The position numbers and the translations under genes are program-made. A stretch of DNA of 64,000 bases from Pirellula staleyi DSM 6068 (GTDB taxonomy: Bacteria; Planctomycetota; Planctomycetia; Pirellulales; Pirellulaceae), in the NCBI RefSeq assembly GCF_000025185.1, contig NC_013720.1:6014001-6078000 (forward strand). Direction: 5' to 3'. Below, piece after piece: positions 8,371-15,371 of the stretch. The first letter of the stretch is position 1. Each line of letters starts with the position of its first letter. Under the pieces are notes generated by a model that saw only the letters and a list, made by a program, of their open reading frames with translations, did no database searches and was not told the DNA's origin.

Positions 8371-8721
8371 ATGTCGCTACTCTCACGTCGCTCGCTTCTC
8401 CTCGCAGCAGCCGCACTCACGATTGCCGGACTGGGCTCTAGCGTCGAAGCTCGCGCCGAGTCCCCTGCGATTACCTACACCACGATTCAGGTGAAGAGCA
8501 TGCACTGCGACGCGTGCGCCAAAAAAATCGCTCGCAAGCTCTACGCGATTCCTGGCGTGGTGGAAGTGCGGGCCGATGTGCCCAAAAACATTGCCTACGT
8601 TGTGCCACAGAAGGACAAAGTTCTTTCTCCAAAGCAGATGTGGGAAGCTGTGGAAGCAGCCGGCTTTCCCGTCGCTAGTCTGACCGGCCCGACCGGGACG
8701 TTCCAAACGAAGCCACGCTAA
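8371..8721 (+). CDS. exported HMA-domain metallochaperone (MerP/CopZ-like)
   Basis: 116 residues with AAGGAACC just before the ATG. Residues 1-30 form a cleavable signal (RRSLLLAAAALTIAGLGSSVEARA), so unlike cytosolic CopZ this protein works outside the cytoplasm, as MerP does. The heavy-metal-associated fold follows, with the metal loop MHCDACAKKIARKL (CxxC at about 50-53), GVVEVRADVPKN and a final LSPKQMWEAVEAAGFP helix. It probably carries Cu(I) or another soft metal towards the pump encoded upstream. It is the last gene of the metal locus. Confidence 0.85.
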   Translation: MSLLSRRSLLLAAAALTIAGLGSSVEARAESPAITYTTIQVKSMHCDACAKKIARKLYAIPGVVEVRADVPKNIAYVVPQKDKVLSPKQMWEAVEAAGFPVASLTGPTGTFQTKPR

Positions 8722-8976
8722 GTCACCTGGCGAGCGCTGATGCAGGCGCACTAACCGTCGTGCGTATGCTTGAGCAGGGCAGCCGGAACAACTTTTCCAA
8801 GCTGTATCGCAGGGCAACTTCCGGCAATAGCTTGATCGCGGCAGTAGCTCTCTTTTGCTACTCGCCGCGATCGTCGTTTCTTGGCATAATCGGAGAACTT
8901 GTCGCTTGAAGCATTCGCTTCGCTTGTTCAGAAGCAGACTACCTCCTCACCCAGGCGACAAGCGTGAGACCATGCC

Positions 8977-10260
8977 ATGCTGCGCCGCGATTTCATTGCT
9001 CAATCCACGTTATCAGCCCTCGCTCTCTCGCTGAGCGCCACCTCCTCACTGCGGGGAGATGAGACTAAGAAACCGCTTCACATCGTGCTGCGTAGTTCGT
9101 GGCAAGTGGTGAATATCGGCGACATTGCTCACACGCCGGGGGTACTTGCGCTGCTCGAAAAACACATTCCCGAGGCCCAGGTAACGCTGTGGGCCTCGCG
9201 CGATTTGACGGACGAAGTGGCGGCGATGGAGCACAAGCGGTTCCCCAAGCTGAAGATCGTGAAGGGCTCGATCAGTGCCGATGGGAAAGCGAGTTCGGCG
9301 GAACTTCAAGAGGTGCTCGACTCCGCCGATTTCCTGCTACATGGGAGTGGTCCTTCACTGGTCGCCGAGAAGGATGTCGCTGCGTTTGACAAGCACTGGA
9401 AGAAGCCGTTTGGCATCTACGGCATCACCTACAGCGGAGGGAACGCGGAAACACGTGCGCTCATCTCGCGGGCTCGGTTTGCCTACTTTCGCGACTCGGT
9501 TTCCCTGGCACTGGCCAAACAAGAAGGGATCAGTTCGCCGATCATGGAGTTTGGTCCCGACGGCGCTTTTGCGGTCGATCTCGCGAATGAAGAGGCTGCC
9601 GCTAAGTTTGTGAAAGAGAGCGGACTCGAGCCACGGAAGTTTCTCTGCTGCATTCCGCGAAACCGATTTACCCCTTATTGGCGGATTCATGGCCGCGAGA
9701 TGACCGACGTGCAAAAAGAGCGGCTGGTGCGCAACAACGAGATGGCGGAACACGATCACGCCATTTTGCGCGAGGCGATCACTCGGCTGGTGAAAGAAGC
9801 AGACCAGCGTGTGCTACTTTGTCCCGAAGACATGAGTCAGATGCTGATCGGCAAAGAACATGTTTACGACAAATTGCCCGACGATGTGAAGCCGCGTGTA
9901 GTGTGGCGCGAGAAGTTCTGGCTCACCGATGAAGCGCTGAGTGTCTATCGACTCTCGGCGGGGCTTTTTGGACTCGAAATGCATTCCCCCATCATGTGCA
10001 TCGGCAACGGAATTCCAGCGATCGTCGGCCGATTCTCCGAGCAGACAAGTAAGGGATTCATGTGGAAGGATATTGGCCTGGCCGAGTGGCTGTTCGATTT
10101 CGATAACGCCGACGATGTGTCGCGGTATGCAGCCACGGTGCTCGAGATGGCCACGAAGCCCGAAGCTGCTGCAGAGCGTGTGAAGAAGGCGCAGCAGGTG
10201 GTAACTGGTCGCCAAGAGGCAACGATGCAACAGCTTCGCAAAGAGGTGGGACTTGCGTAG
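8977..10260 (+). CDS. exported polysaccharide pyruvyl transferase family protein
   Basis: 427 residues. The N-terminus MLRRDFIAQSTLSALALSLSATSSLRG is a signal-like sequence with a twin-arginine flavour (RRDF). The rest fits the polysaccharide pyruvyl transferase fold: NIGDIAHTPGVLALLEKHIPEAQVTLWA near the start, DFLLHGSGPSLVAE, YGITYSGG, ARFAYFRDSVSLALAKQEGI, and a C-terminal GLFGLEMHSPIMCIGNGIPAIVGRF where family members place the substrate-binding HG/H-S motif. Classical members act in the cytoplasm on glycan repeats, so an exported copy is odd; planctomycetes have several of these. The exact acceptor is unknown. Confidence 0.75.
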   Translation: MLRRDFIAQSTLSALALSLSATSSLRGDETKKPLHIVLRSSWQVVNIGDIAHTPGVLALLEKHIPEAQVTLWASRDLTDEVAAMEHKRFPKLKIVKGSISADGKASSAELQEVLDSADFLLHGSGPSLVAEKDVAAFDKHWKKPFGIYGITYSGGNAETRALISRARFAYFRDSVSLALAKQEGISSPIMEFGPDGAFAVDLANEEAAAKFVKESGLEPRKFLCCIPRNRFTPYWRIHGREMTDVQKERLVRNNEMAEHDHAILREAITRLVKEADQRVLLCPEDMSQMLIGKEHVYDKLPDDVKPRVVWREKFWLTDEALSVYRLSAGLFGLEMHSPIMCIGNGIPAIVGRFSEQTSKGFMWKDIGLAEWLFDFDNADDVSRYAATVLEMATKPEAAAERVKKAQQVVTGRQEATMQQLRKEVGLA

Positions 10261-10294
10261 TTCTTAGCTTTGTCGTCGGCATGCCGAGAGAGCG

Positions 10295-10813
10295 TTAGTC
10301 ATCCAGCGACTGGATGAGGCTCGCTACTTTGCTGCGAATCAAGTCGCGCACTTCGTTAAACTCAGCCGGCTGCAAATGTTTGGGATCGGGAATTTGCCAA
10401 TCCTCGCGGCGCTTCGCGGGGATATGCGGGCACGAATCGCCACACCCCATCGTAACGACGGCGTCGTACGGTCCTGGTGGAAGATCGCTCAGCGGTTTGG
10501 AGAGATGTTTCGAAAGGTCGTAGTTCAGCTCGCGCATGGCAGCGATTGCTTTGGGGTTCACCTTCCCTGAGGGCTTCGAGCCGCTGCTATACGCCTCCAC
10601 ACCCTCTCCGCCGAGCATGCGCGCAAAGGCCTCGGCCATCTGGCTCCGATTGCTGTTCTCGATGCAGACAAACAGTAGTTTTTTCGGCGTTTTGGAAGAC
10701 GTTTCCATCGTGGATGTAGTGCGATTCGCAAGTCCGTTTTGGATTTGAAACAGTCCGAGCGCGATCATCACCATCACGCTCACAACGGCTAATCGTAACA
10801 AAGATTGCTGCAT
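10295..10813 (-). CDS. arsenate reductase, LMW-phosphatase type, membrane-anchored
   Basis: 172 residues. The P-loop VCIENSNRSQ gives the C-x5-R signature (C50, R56) of low-molecular-weight tyrosine phosphatase-like arsenate reductases. MGCGDSCP (C124, C128) supplies the extra cysteines for the thiol relay that reduces As(V), and IPDP holds the catalytic Asp (D143). The chosen start gives an N-terminal hydrophobic helix (LLRLAVVSVMVMIALGLF) not found in cytosolic ArsC; a start at METSSK (10708) would remove it. No good Shine-Dalgarno marks either start. It lies 68 bp downstream of the aquaporin gene, a pairing known from arsenic operons in which the channel exports the arsenite made by the reductase. 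Confidence 0.85.
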   Translation of the reverse strand: MQQSLLRLAVVSVMVMIALGLFQIQNGLANRTTSTMETSSKTPKKLLFVCIENSNRSQMAEAFARMLGGEGVEAYSSGSKPSGKVNPKAIAAMRELNYDLSKHLSKPLSDLPPGPYDAVVTMGCGDSCPHIPAKRREDWQIPDPKHLQPAEFNEVRDLIRSKVASLIQSLDD

Positions 10814-10881
10814 TGTTTTTACCAACTTGCTAGGGCTCGGCGTATTAATTTTTCGTGTAGCGGGATCGTCTGCTTCCGAGG

Positions 10882-11601
10882 TTACGAACGTTTCTTCGTA
10901 GGCTTGCTGCCGACTTCCGCGAGATTTTCGGGAGTTGGAGCGGCTCCCATGAAATTGAAGACGAAAACGGCGACAATCGCGCCGAGCGTGGGAGCGGTGA
11001 GATAGACCCACAGACTATCGAGTCGGCCACTCACCACGGCAGGGCCGAATGAACGGATCGGGTTCATCGATGCACCGCAAATGGGTCCGGCAAACATCGC
11101 TTCGAGCGCCACCACGGCTCCAATGGCGGCACCGGCCATGATCCCTTTTTCTTTTGCTCCAGTCGAAACACAAAGGACGACATACATTAGCAAAAACGTG
11201 AGGATGAACTCGAGTACGAACGACTGTAGGTCGCTTCCTTCTGCAAACGGAAATGTTCCGCCTAGTCCCGCTTCGATCACTTCGGGATGGCTGCGAAAGA
11301 GCAGCCGCAAGGTGAGGCTGGCCAGCACCGCGCCGACAGCCTGCGAGGCGATGTAGGGAACCAGTTTTGATAGCGGAAATCGCCCTGCGACGGTCATTGC
11401 GATCGTGACAGCCGGATTGATATGACAACCGGAGATGTCGCCAAAGGCGTAGATCATCGCCATGACGATGAGACCGAACGTCAGCGCGATCCCGACATGG
11501 GTGATCGCCCCACCAGAGATCGTGTTGATGACGATCGCCCCCGTTCCGGAGAACACCAGGGCATAGGTGCCGATCGCTTCGGCAAGACAAAGTTGCTTCA
11601 T
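10882..11601 (-). CDS. aquaporin/glycerol facilitator-like channel (MIP family)
   Basis: 239 residues with six hydrophobic segments and two half-helix loops. The first NPA motif is intact (GCHINPAVTIAMT); the second reads SMNPIRSFGPA, with Ile in place of the usual Ala but the conserved Arg kept. N-terminal AEAIGTYALVFSGTGAIV and the Glu of TM1 are typical of the family. Its neighbour on the same strand is an arsenate reductase, as in the AqpS-ArsC systems of rhizobia, where the channel lets arsenite out. Transport of arsenite here is inference from context; water or glycerol transport cannot be excluded. No arsR gene is adjacent. Confidence 0.88.
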   Translation of the reverse strand: MKQLCLAEAIGTYALVFSGTGAIVINTISGGAITHVGIALTFGLIVMAMIYAFGDISGCHINPAVTIAMTVAGRFPLSKLVPYIASQAVGAVLASLTLRLLFRSHPEVIEAGLGGTFPFAEGSDLQSFVLEFILTFLLMYVVLCVSTGAKEKGIMAGAAIGAVVALEAMFAGPICGASMNPIRSFGPAVVSGRLDSLWVYLTAPTLGAIVAVFVFNFMGAAPTPENLAEVGSKPTKKRS

Positions 11602-11699
11602 GGAAGGGTGCTGGACGAGTAAGAGTTACGAGCTGGAGAGGTGGGAACCTGTGGCGAGAGCATCTTGGCGGGGAGCGAATCGGTTGTCGAGCCGAAGCA

Positions 11700-11715
11700 A
11701 CAATCTAATGATTGT
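11700..11715. promoter_or_regulatory. inverted repeat upstream of the aquaporin/arsC pair
   Basis: ACAATC (11700-11705) and GATTGT (11710-11715) form a 6-bp inverted repeat around TAAT, 100 bp upstream of the aquaporin start. AT-rich short palindromes of this kind are used by ArsR-type repressors, but the match is only general. Confidence 0.25.
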
Positions 11716-11785
11716 ACGAGTGTCATGCAATTCGACATTCGGGGTTGCGTTGTACATTGAACCACCTTGCGCCAGAGCGTAGGTT

Positions 11786-11820
11786 GACGCTAGATCAGCG
11801 TCGACAGTTCAGAGTCGACG
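11786..11820 (+). promoter_or_regulatory. two overlapping, mutually exclusive hairpins in the esterase leader
   Basis: GACGCT (11786-11791) pairs with AGCGTC (11797-11802); CGTCGAC (11799-11805) pairs with GTCGACG (11814-11820). The two share 11799-11802, so only one can form at a time. They sit 49 bp upstream of the esterase ATG. This could be an attenuator-like switch or simply an operator palindrome. Confidence 0.3.
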
Positions 11821-11868
11821 TTCTCGTGCTGCCTCTCTCGATGTGTTGTTTGGAATGGAAAGCTCCCC

Positions 11869-13503
11869 ATGATCGTCCGCATTGCTATCTGTTTGCTGCT
11901 GGTGGTTGCTTGTGGCGCGAGCTTCGCGCCGAAGACATCGGCTGCCGATCTGCCTGATTCGATCGAGCTTCAAGCCGACCTTGTGTATGCCCAGCGTGGC
12001 GATCGGGCGCTGCATCTCGACTTGTTTCGCCCCGCGAAACTTGCAGCGGAAGTGAAGTTGCCTGCTGTCGTGCTGGTGCATGGTGGCGGCTGGATTAACG
12101 GGGACCGGACAAAGTTTCATCGCTATGCGCAAACGCTTGCTCAGCGTGGCTTTGCCGTCGCCGCCATCGAGTATCGTTTGGCGGGGGAAGCGAAGTTTCC
12201 CGCAGCAGTGCAGGACACCGTGGAGTCGATTGTCTGGCTCCGCAAAAATGCCGACAAATTTCAGATCGATCCCGCCAAAATTGCTGCCGTGGGTGGATCG
12301 GCTGGCGGGCATCTCGTAGCACTTGCTGCAGCGGGTGGTGCGCACGAGAAGTTTGCCCCCGCCGGTTTGTCGGCCGACGATCGCGCGCGGCTCACGCAAC
12401 TGGCGGCGTGTGTGGTGATGGCAGGTCCACTCGATCTAGCGCGCGGAACCGTAGCCGATAAATCGCGTAAATCGGATCCTCCGTCGAACGCCACTATCTG
12501 GACCGGCAAAACGATTCTTGAAGCGCCTGAACTTTATGAACTCGGTTCACCGCGCGCTCACTTCACCAAGGAAACTCCGCCAATTCTGGTGCAAGTGGGT
12601 GAGCTCGATCATCCCGAAAACTACCTCGTGCCACTTGCCACTTTGCGTGAAGCGGGTGGGACTGGCACGCAAATGGTTTATGCCGAAGGGAAGCATGGCT
12701 GCTGGAACAATCCACGCTGGATGAAGCCGATGATCGACGATGTTTGCAAGTTTCTGGCTACCTCGATGAAGCTCGAAGAGCAAGCGAACTCGCGAGATTT
12801 TGTAGAAGCCGCTCCGATCAAAATCGAGCACTTTAGCGATCGTGTGGAACTGGTGCTTGGCGATGCGAGCCAGTTCGCGGGAAAATCGATCGATGTTCCG
12901 ATGCTGGGAGTTCCAGTCGGTCGTATCTATGCGAAAGGACAAGATCCAGAAGCGAAAAGCGACTGGAAACTACAACCTGAGATCGATCGCTGGATCATCA
13001 CACCTCCCGCAGGCGCGCTCCCCGCGACTGGTGAAGCACGCATCGTGATCGAAACAATCGATCGCACGCTGGTGGGTGATGTGCCCTCCGTTGCCATGCC
13101 TGATGCCGAGCGCATTGTCAATCTTCCAGCACATCGGGCCACAGTGGTGGGCAAAAAACTTCGTTACGAACCTCAGCCCCACAAGAACACGGTGGGTTAC
13201 TGGACCGAGGTGGACGATCGTGCCAGCTGGAAACTCTTCCTCCCCGCTGGAACCTACGATGTCGAGGTGCACCAAGGTTGCGGAAAGGGCCATGGAGGAA
13301 GCGAAGTCGATATCGCAGTCGGCGATCAGATTGTTTCGATGGTGGTAGAAGATACCGGTCACTTTCAAAACTTTAAGCCGCGCGTGATCGGGCGCGTGAC
13401 GATCGAAAAACCAATCACGACGTCGCTCGAAATTCGTCCGAAGAAAAAAGCAGCCGCCGCCGTGATGGACGTGCGATTGATCCGCTTGATCCCCGCAACC
13501 TAG
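11869..13503 (+). CDS. secreted alpha/beta-hydrolase esterase with C-terminal accessory domain
   Basis: 544 residues, with GGAAAG before the ATG and a clear signal peptide (RIAICLLLVVACGASFA). Residues 30-290 are an alpha/beta hydrolase of the esterase/lipase BD-FAE type: oxyanion motif HGGGWING, nucleophile elbow GGSAGGH, and a late GKHGCW His. Such enzymes often remove acetyl or feruloyl groups from glycans. The last 230 residues form a separate beta-rich part, with KPRVIGRVTIEKPITTSLEI and LFLPAGTYDVEVHQGCG, resembling the C-terminal beta domain of GH29 fucosidases. That resemblance is my inference. A periplasmic or extracellular role in sulfated/acetylated polysaccharide breakdown is likely. 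Confidence 0.85.
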   Translation: MIVRIAICLLLVVACGASFAPKTSAADLPDSIELQADLVYAQRGDRALHLDLFRPAKLAAEVKLPAVVLVHGGGWINGDRTKFHRYAQTLAQRGFAVAAIEYRLAGEAKFPAAVQDTVESIVWLRKNADKFQIDPAKIAAVGGSAGGHLVALAAAGGAHEKFAPAGLSADDRARLTQLAACVVMAGPLDLARGTVADKSRKSDPPSNATIWTGKTILEAPELYELGSPRAHFTKETPPILVQVGELDHPENYLVPLATLREAGGTGTQMVYAEGKHGCWNNPRWMKPMIDDVCKFLATSMKLEEQANSRDFVEAAPIKIEHFSDRVELVLGDASQFAGKSIDVPMLGVPVGRIYAKGQDPEAKSDWKLQPEIDRWIITPPAGALPATGEARIVIETIDRTLVGDVPSVAMPDAERIVNLPAHRATVVGKKLRYEPQPHKNTVGYWTEVDDRASWKLFLPAGTYDVEVHQGCGKGHGGSEVDIAVGDQIVSMVVEDTGHFQNFKPRVIGRVTIEKPITTSLEIRPKKKAAAAVMDVRLIRLIPAT

Positions 13504-13532
13504 GGAGGAGGCAGCTAGCTGCAAAATATTGC

Positions 13533-13555
13533 CGAGCGATCCACTCCATCGCTCG
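13533..13555 (+). terminator. hairpin after the esterase gene
   Basis: CGAGCGAT (13533-13540) and ATCGCTCG (13548-13555) form a perfect 8-bp stem with a 7-base loop, 30 bp after the stop. A 12-bp palindrome, GCAGCTAGCTGC, lies just before it at 13511-13522. There is no T-run, so termination is only likely. Confidence 0.4.
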
Positions 13556-13720
13556 TGAATATAAAACTGCATGCGGTTTCTGCGGGACTTGATGGACGAG
13601 GCTATTTGCCGCTATTTCCAGGGCGATAGCCGCTTTTTGACAACTCGATTAGGAGTTTAGGTGGCCGCGCGATAGATTGAGGCACTCTTCTCTCGGGGTC
13701 GTGGTGTCAGGGCCATTCGC

Positions 13721-14206
13721 ATGTCGCTTTCGCGTGCTCCGCGGTTCTCGCTGCGCGTGTCGCTACTCTCTCGAGCAAGCTGCCTCGCGATCTCGGCCTG
13801 CTGGATTCTGCTGGGAGTCTTCTGCGCTGGATGCGGTGGCGATGGCCTGATTCTGATTCCAGTTGAAGGAACGGTTTCGTTTCAGAATCAGCCCCTCACC
13901 ACAGGTAGTGTTGCGCTGGTTCCCGATCTCGCGAAGGGAAACAAGTCGCTCCATCACCCAACGGGAGTGATCGACGCGCAAGGCGCGTACAAGATCTTCA
14001 CCAGTGGCCGCGCTGGCGCGCCAGCAGGTCACTACCGCGTGATTGTTCACGCCACAGAATCGACCGACGATCCGCGACTTGCCCACCCCGGCATGCCACG
14101 GTCGCTGATTCCCACAAAGTACAGCCAAGCGAAGCTTACGCCGCTGGAACTGGAAGTGCGTGAAGAGATGTCCCCCGATTCGCTGAACCTGCGGCTCGTG
14201 CCGTGA
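13721..14206 (+). CDS. small lipoprotein with carboxypeptidase-regulatory-like domain
   Basis: 161 residues. The N-terminus carries an Arg-rich lead, a hydrophobic stretch and a lipobox (VFCAGC), so it is a lipoprotein. The mature part begins IPVEGTVSFQNQPLTTGSVALVPD and continues with GAYKIFTSGRAGAPAGHYRVIVHA, the beta-sandwich pattern of planctomycete carboxypeptidase-regulatory-like lipoproteins. These are nearly always encoded beside a DUF1559 gene, and here the DUF1559 gene starts 14 bp downstream. Function is unknown; a cell-surface assembly role with its partner is the obvious guess. Confidence 0.8.
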   Translation: MSLSRAPRFSLRVSLLSRASCLAISACWILLGVFCAGCGGDGLILIPVEGTVSFQNQPLTTGSVALVPDLAKGNKSLHHPTGVIDAQGAYKIFTSGRAGAPAGHYRVIVHATESTDDPRLAHPGMPRSLIPTKYSQAKLTPLELEVREEMSPDSLNLRLVP

Positions 14207-14220
14207 ACAAGGGAGTTGCC

Positions 14221-15195
14221 ATGCCTTCCAGTCTATCGACGCGAACAAACATTCGCCGAGCGTTTACACTCGTCGAACTACTGGTTGTGATCGCGATTAT
14301 CGGGGTCCTGGTCGCGCTACTTTTGCCAGCCGTTCAAGCGGCACGTGAGTCGTCGCGCCGCACCAAATGCGCCAACAACCTCAAGCAACTCTCGCTGTCG
14401 GTACATCTGTTTCACGATTCGTTTCGCAAGATTCCACCGAATCGATACGGCGACTACGACGGCTATGCAAAATGGAATGGTCCTTACGAAGACAGCCGCT
14501 CGTGGAGTTGGATCGCGACCATCTTGCCCTATCTCGAGCAGCGAGCACTTTACGAAAAAACCGACATCCCCAATCGCACGCTCGTGGCCAGTAGCACATC
14601 GATTGAAACGGCGCTTCCGATGCTGCATTGTCCTAGCGACGGCGGCATTTCGAGCAGCGGATTTGTGGAGAACACACGCTACATGCGCGGAATCAAAGTG
14701 GGTCTCACCAACTACAAAGGTGTACAAGGTTCGAACTTTTGCTGGGGAGACTGGGCGCACGGTTCCACCGACTTCGATCAGTGCGAACCGTGGTGGAAAG
14801 GGGATGGACCTCTCTACCCCATGGACTGGCAGAAACCTCGAGGATTCGAGGCGATTCGCGATGGTATGTCCAGCACGTTTCTGGTGGGGGAAGACGTGTT
14901 TCATCCCACGCGTGCCACTTGCAGCGACCCTTGTTATGGACTCGGCTTTGCGTGGGCTCATCCGGTCGAAGCGAGCGCCGTGGGTGCAATGCCACCCAAC
15001 GCCCGACGCCCCGATGGAACTCCGTACGCAAATAACGACTGGACCGGTTACAACGGTTTCCGCAGCCGACATCCCCAAGGTGTCCAGTTCGCGCTCTGCG
15101 ATGGATCAGTCCGCTACGTTAGCGACACCATTGCGCTCGGCATCTATCGTAGTGCGTGCACGATCGCTGGTGGAGAAGCGGTCTCGCTTCCCTAA
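14221..15195 (+). CDS. DUF1559 protein with type IV pilin-like N-terminus
   Basis: 324 residues from ATG 14221, which follows AAGGGA; a GTG at 14203 in the same frame overlaps the previous stop but has a poorer site. The N-terminus is a prepilin signal: basic RR, then AFTLVELLVVIAIIGVLVAL, with the conserved Glu at +5 after the Phe cleavage site. The Pfam DUF1559 (SBP_bac_10) domain follows, ending with the H-x-DG pattern SRHPQGVQFALCDGSVRYVSD. Planctomycetes have dozens of copies. The protein is exported and assembled or anchored like a pseudopilin. It pairs with the lipoprotein gene just upstream. Confidence 0.95.
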   Translation: MPSSLSTRTNIRRAFTLVELLVVIAIIGVLVALLLPAVQAARESSRRTKCANNLKQLSLSVHLFHDSFRKIPPNRYGDYDGYAKWNGPYEDSRSWSWIATILPYLEQRALYEKTDIPNRTLVASSTSIETALPMLHCPSDGGISSSGFVENTRYMRGIKVGLTNYKGVQGSNFCWGDWAHGSTDFDQCEPWWKGDGPLYPMDWQKPRGFEAIRDGMSSTFLVGEDVFHPTRATCSDPCYGLGFAWAHPVEASAVGAMPPNARRPDGTPYANNDWTGYNGFRSRHPQGVQFALCDGSVRYVSDTIALGIYRSACTIAGGEAVSLP

Positions 15196-15371
15196 CTTTT
15201 TATTCACACATCGCGCACGAGAAGAATTTCTTCCGATTCTCCTGCTCGCCGATCGCATGGATGCCCCCTATCATGCGTACGGCAATCCCGGCACGATCAG
15301 GCAGACAAGATCTCGGCCGGAGAACACTCCCATGATCGACAACATGCTCACTGGCACCAAGGAGATTCGGA

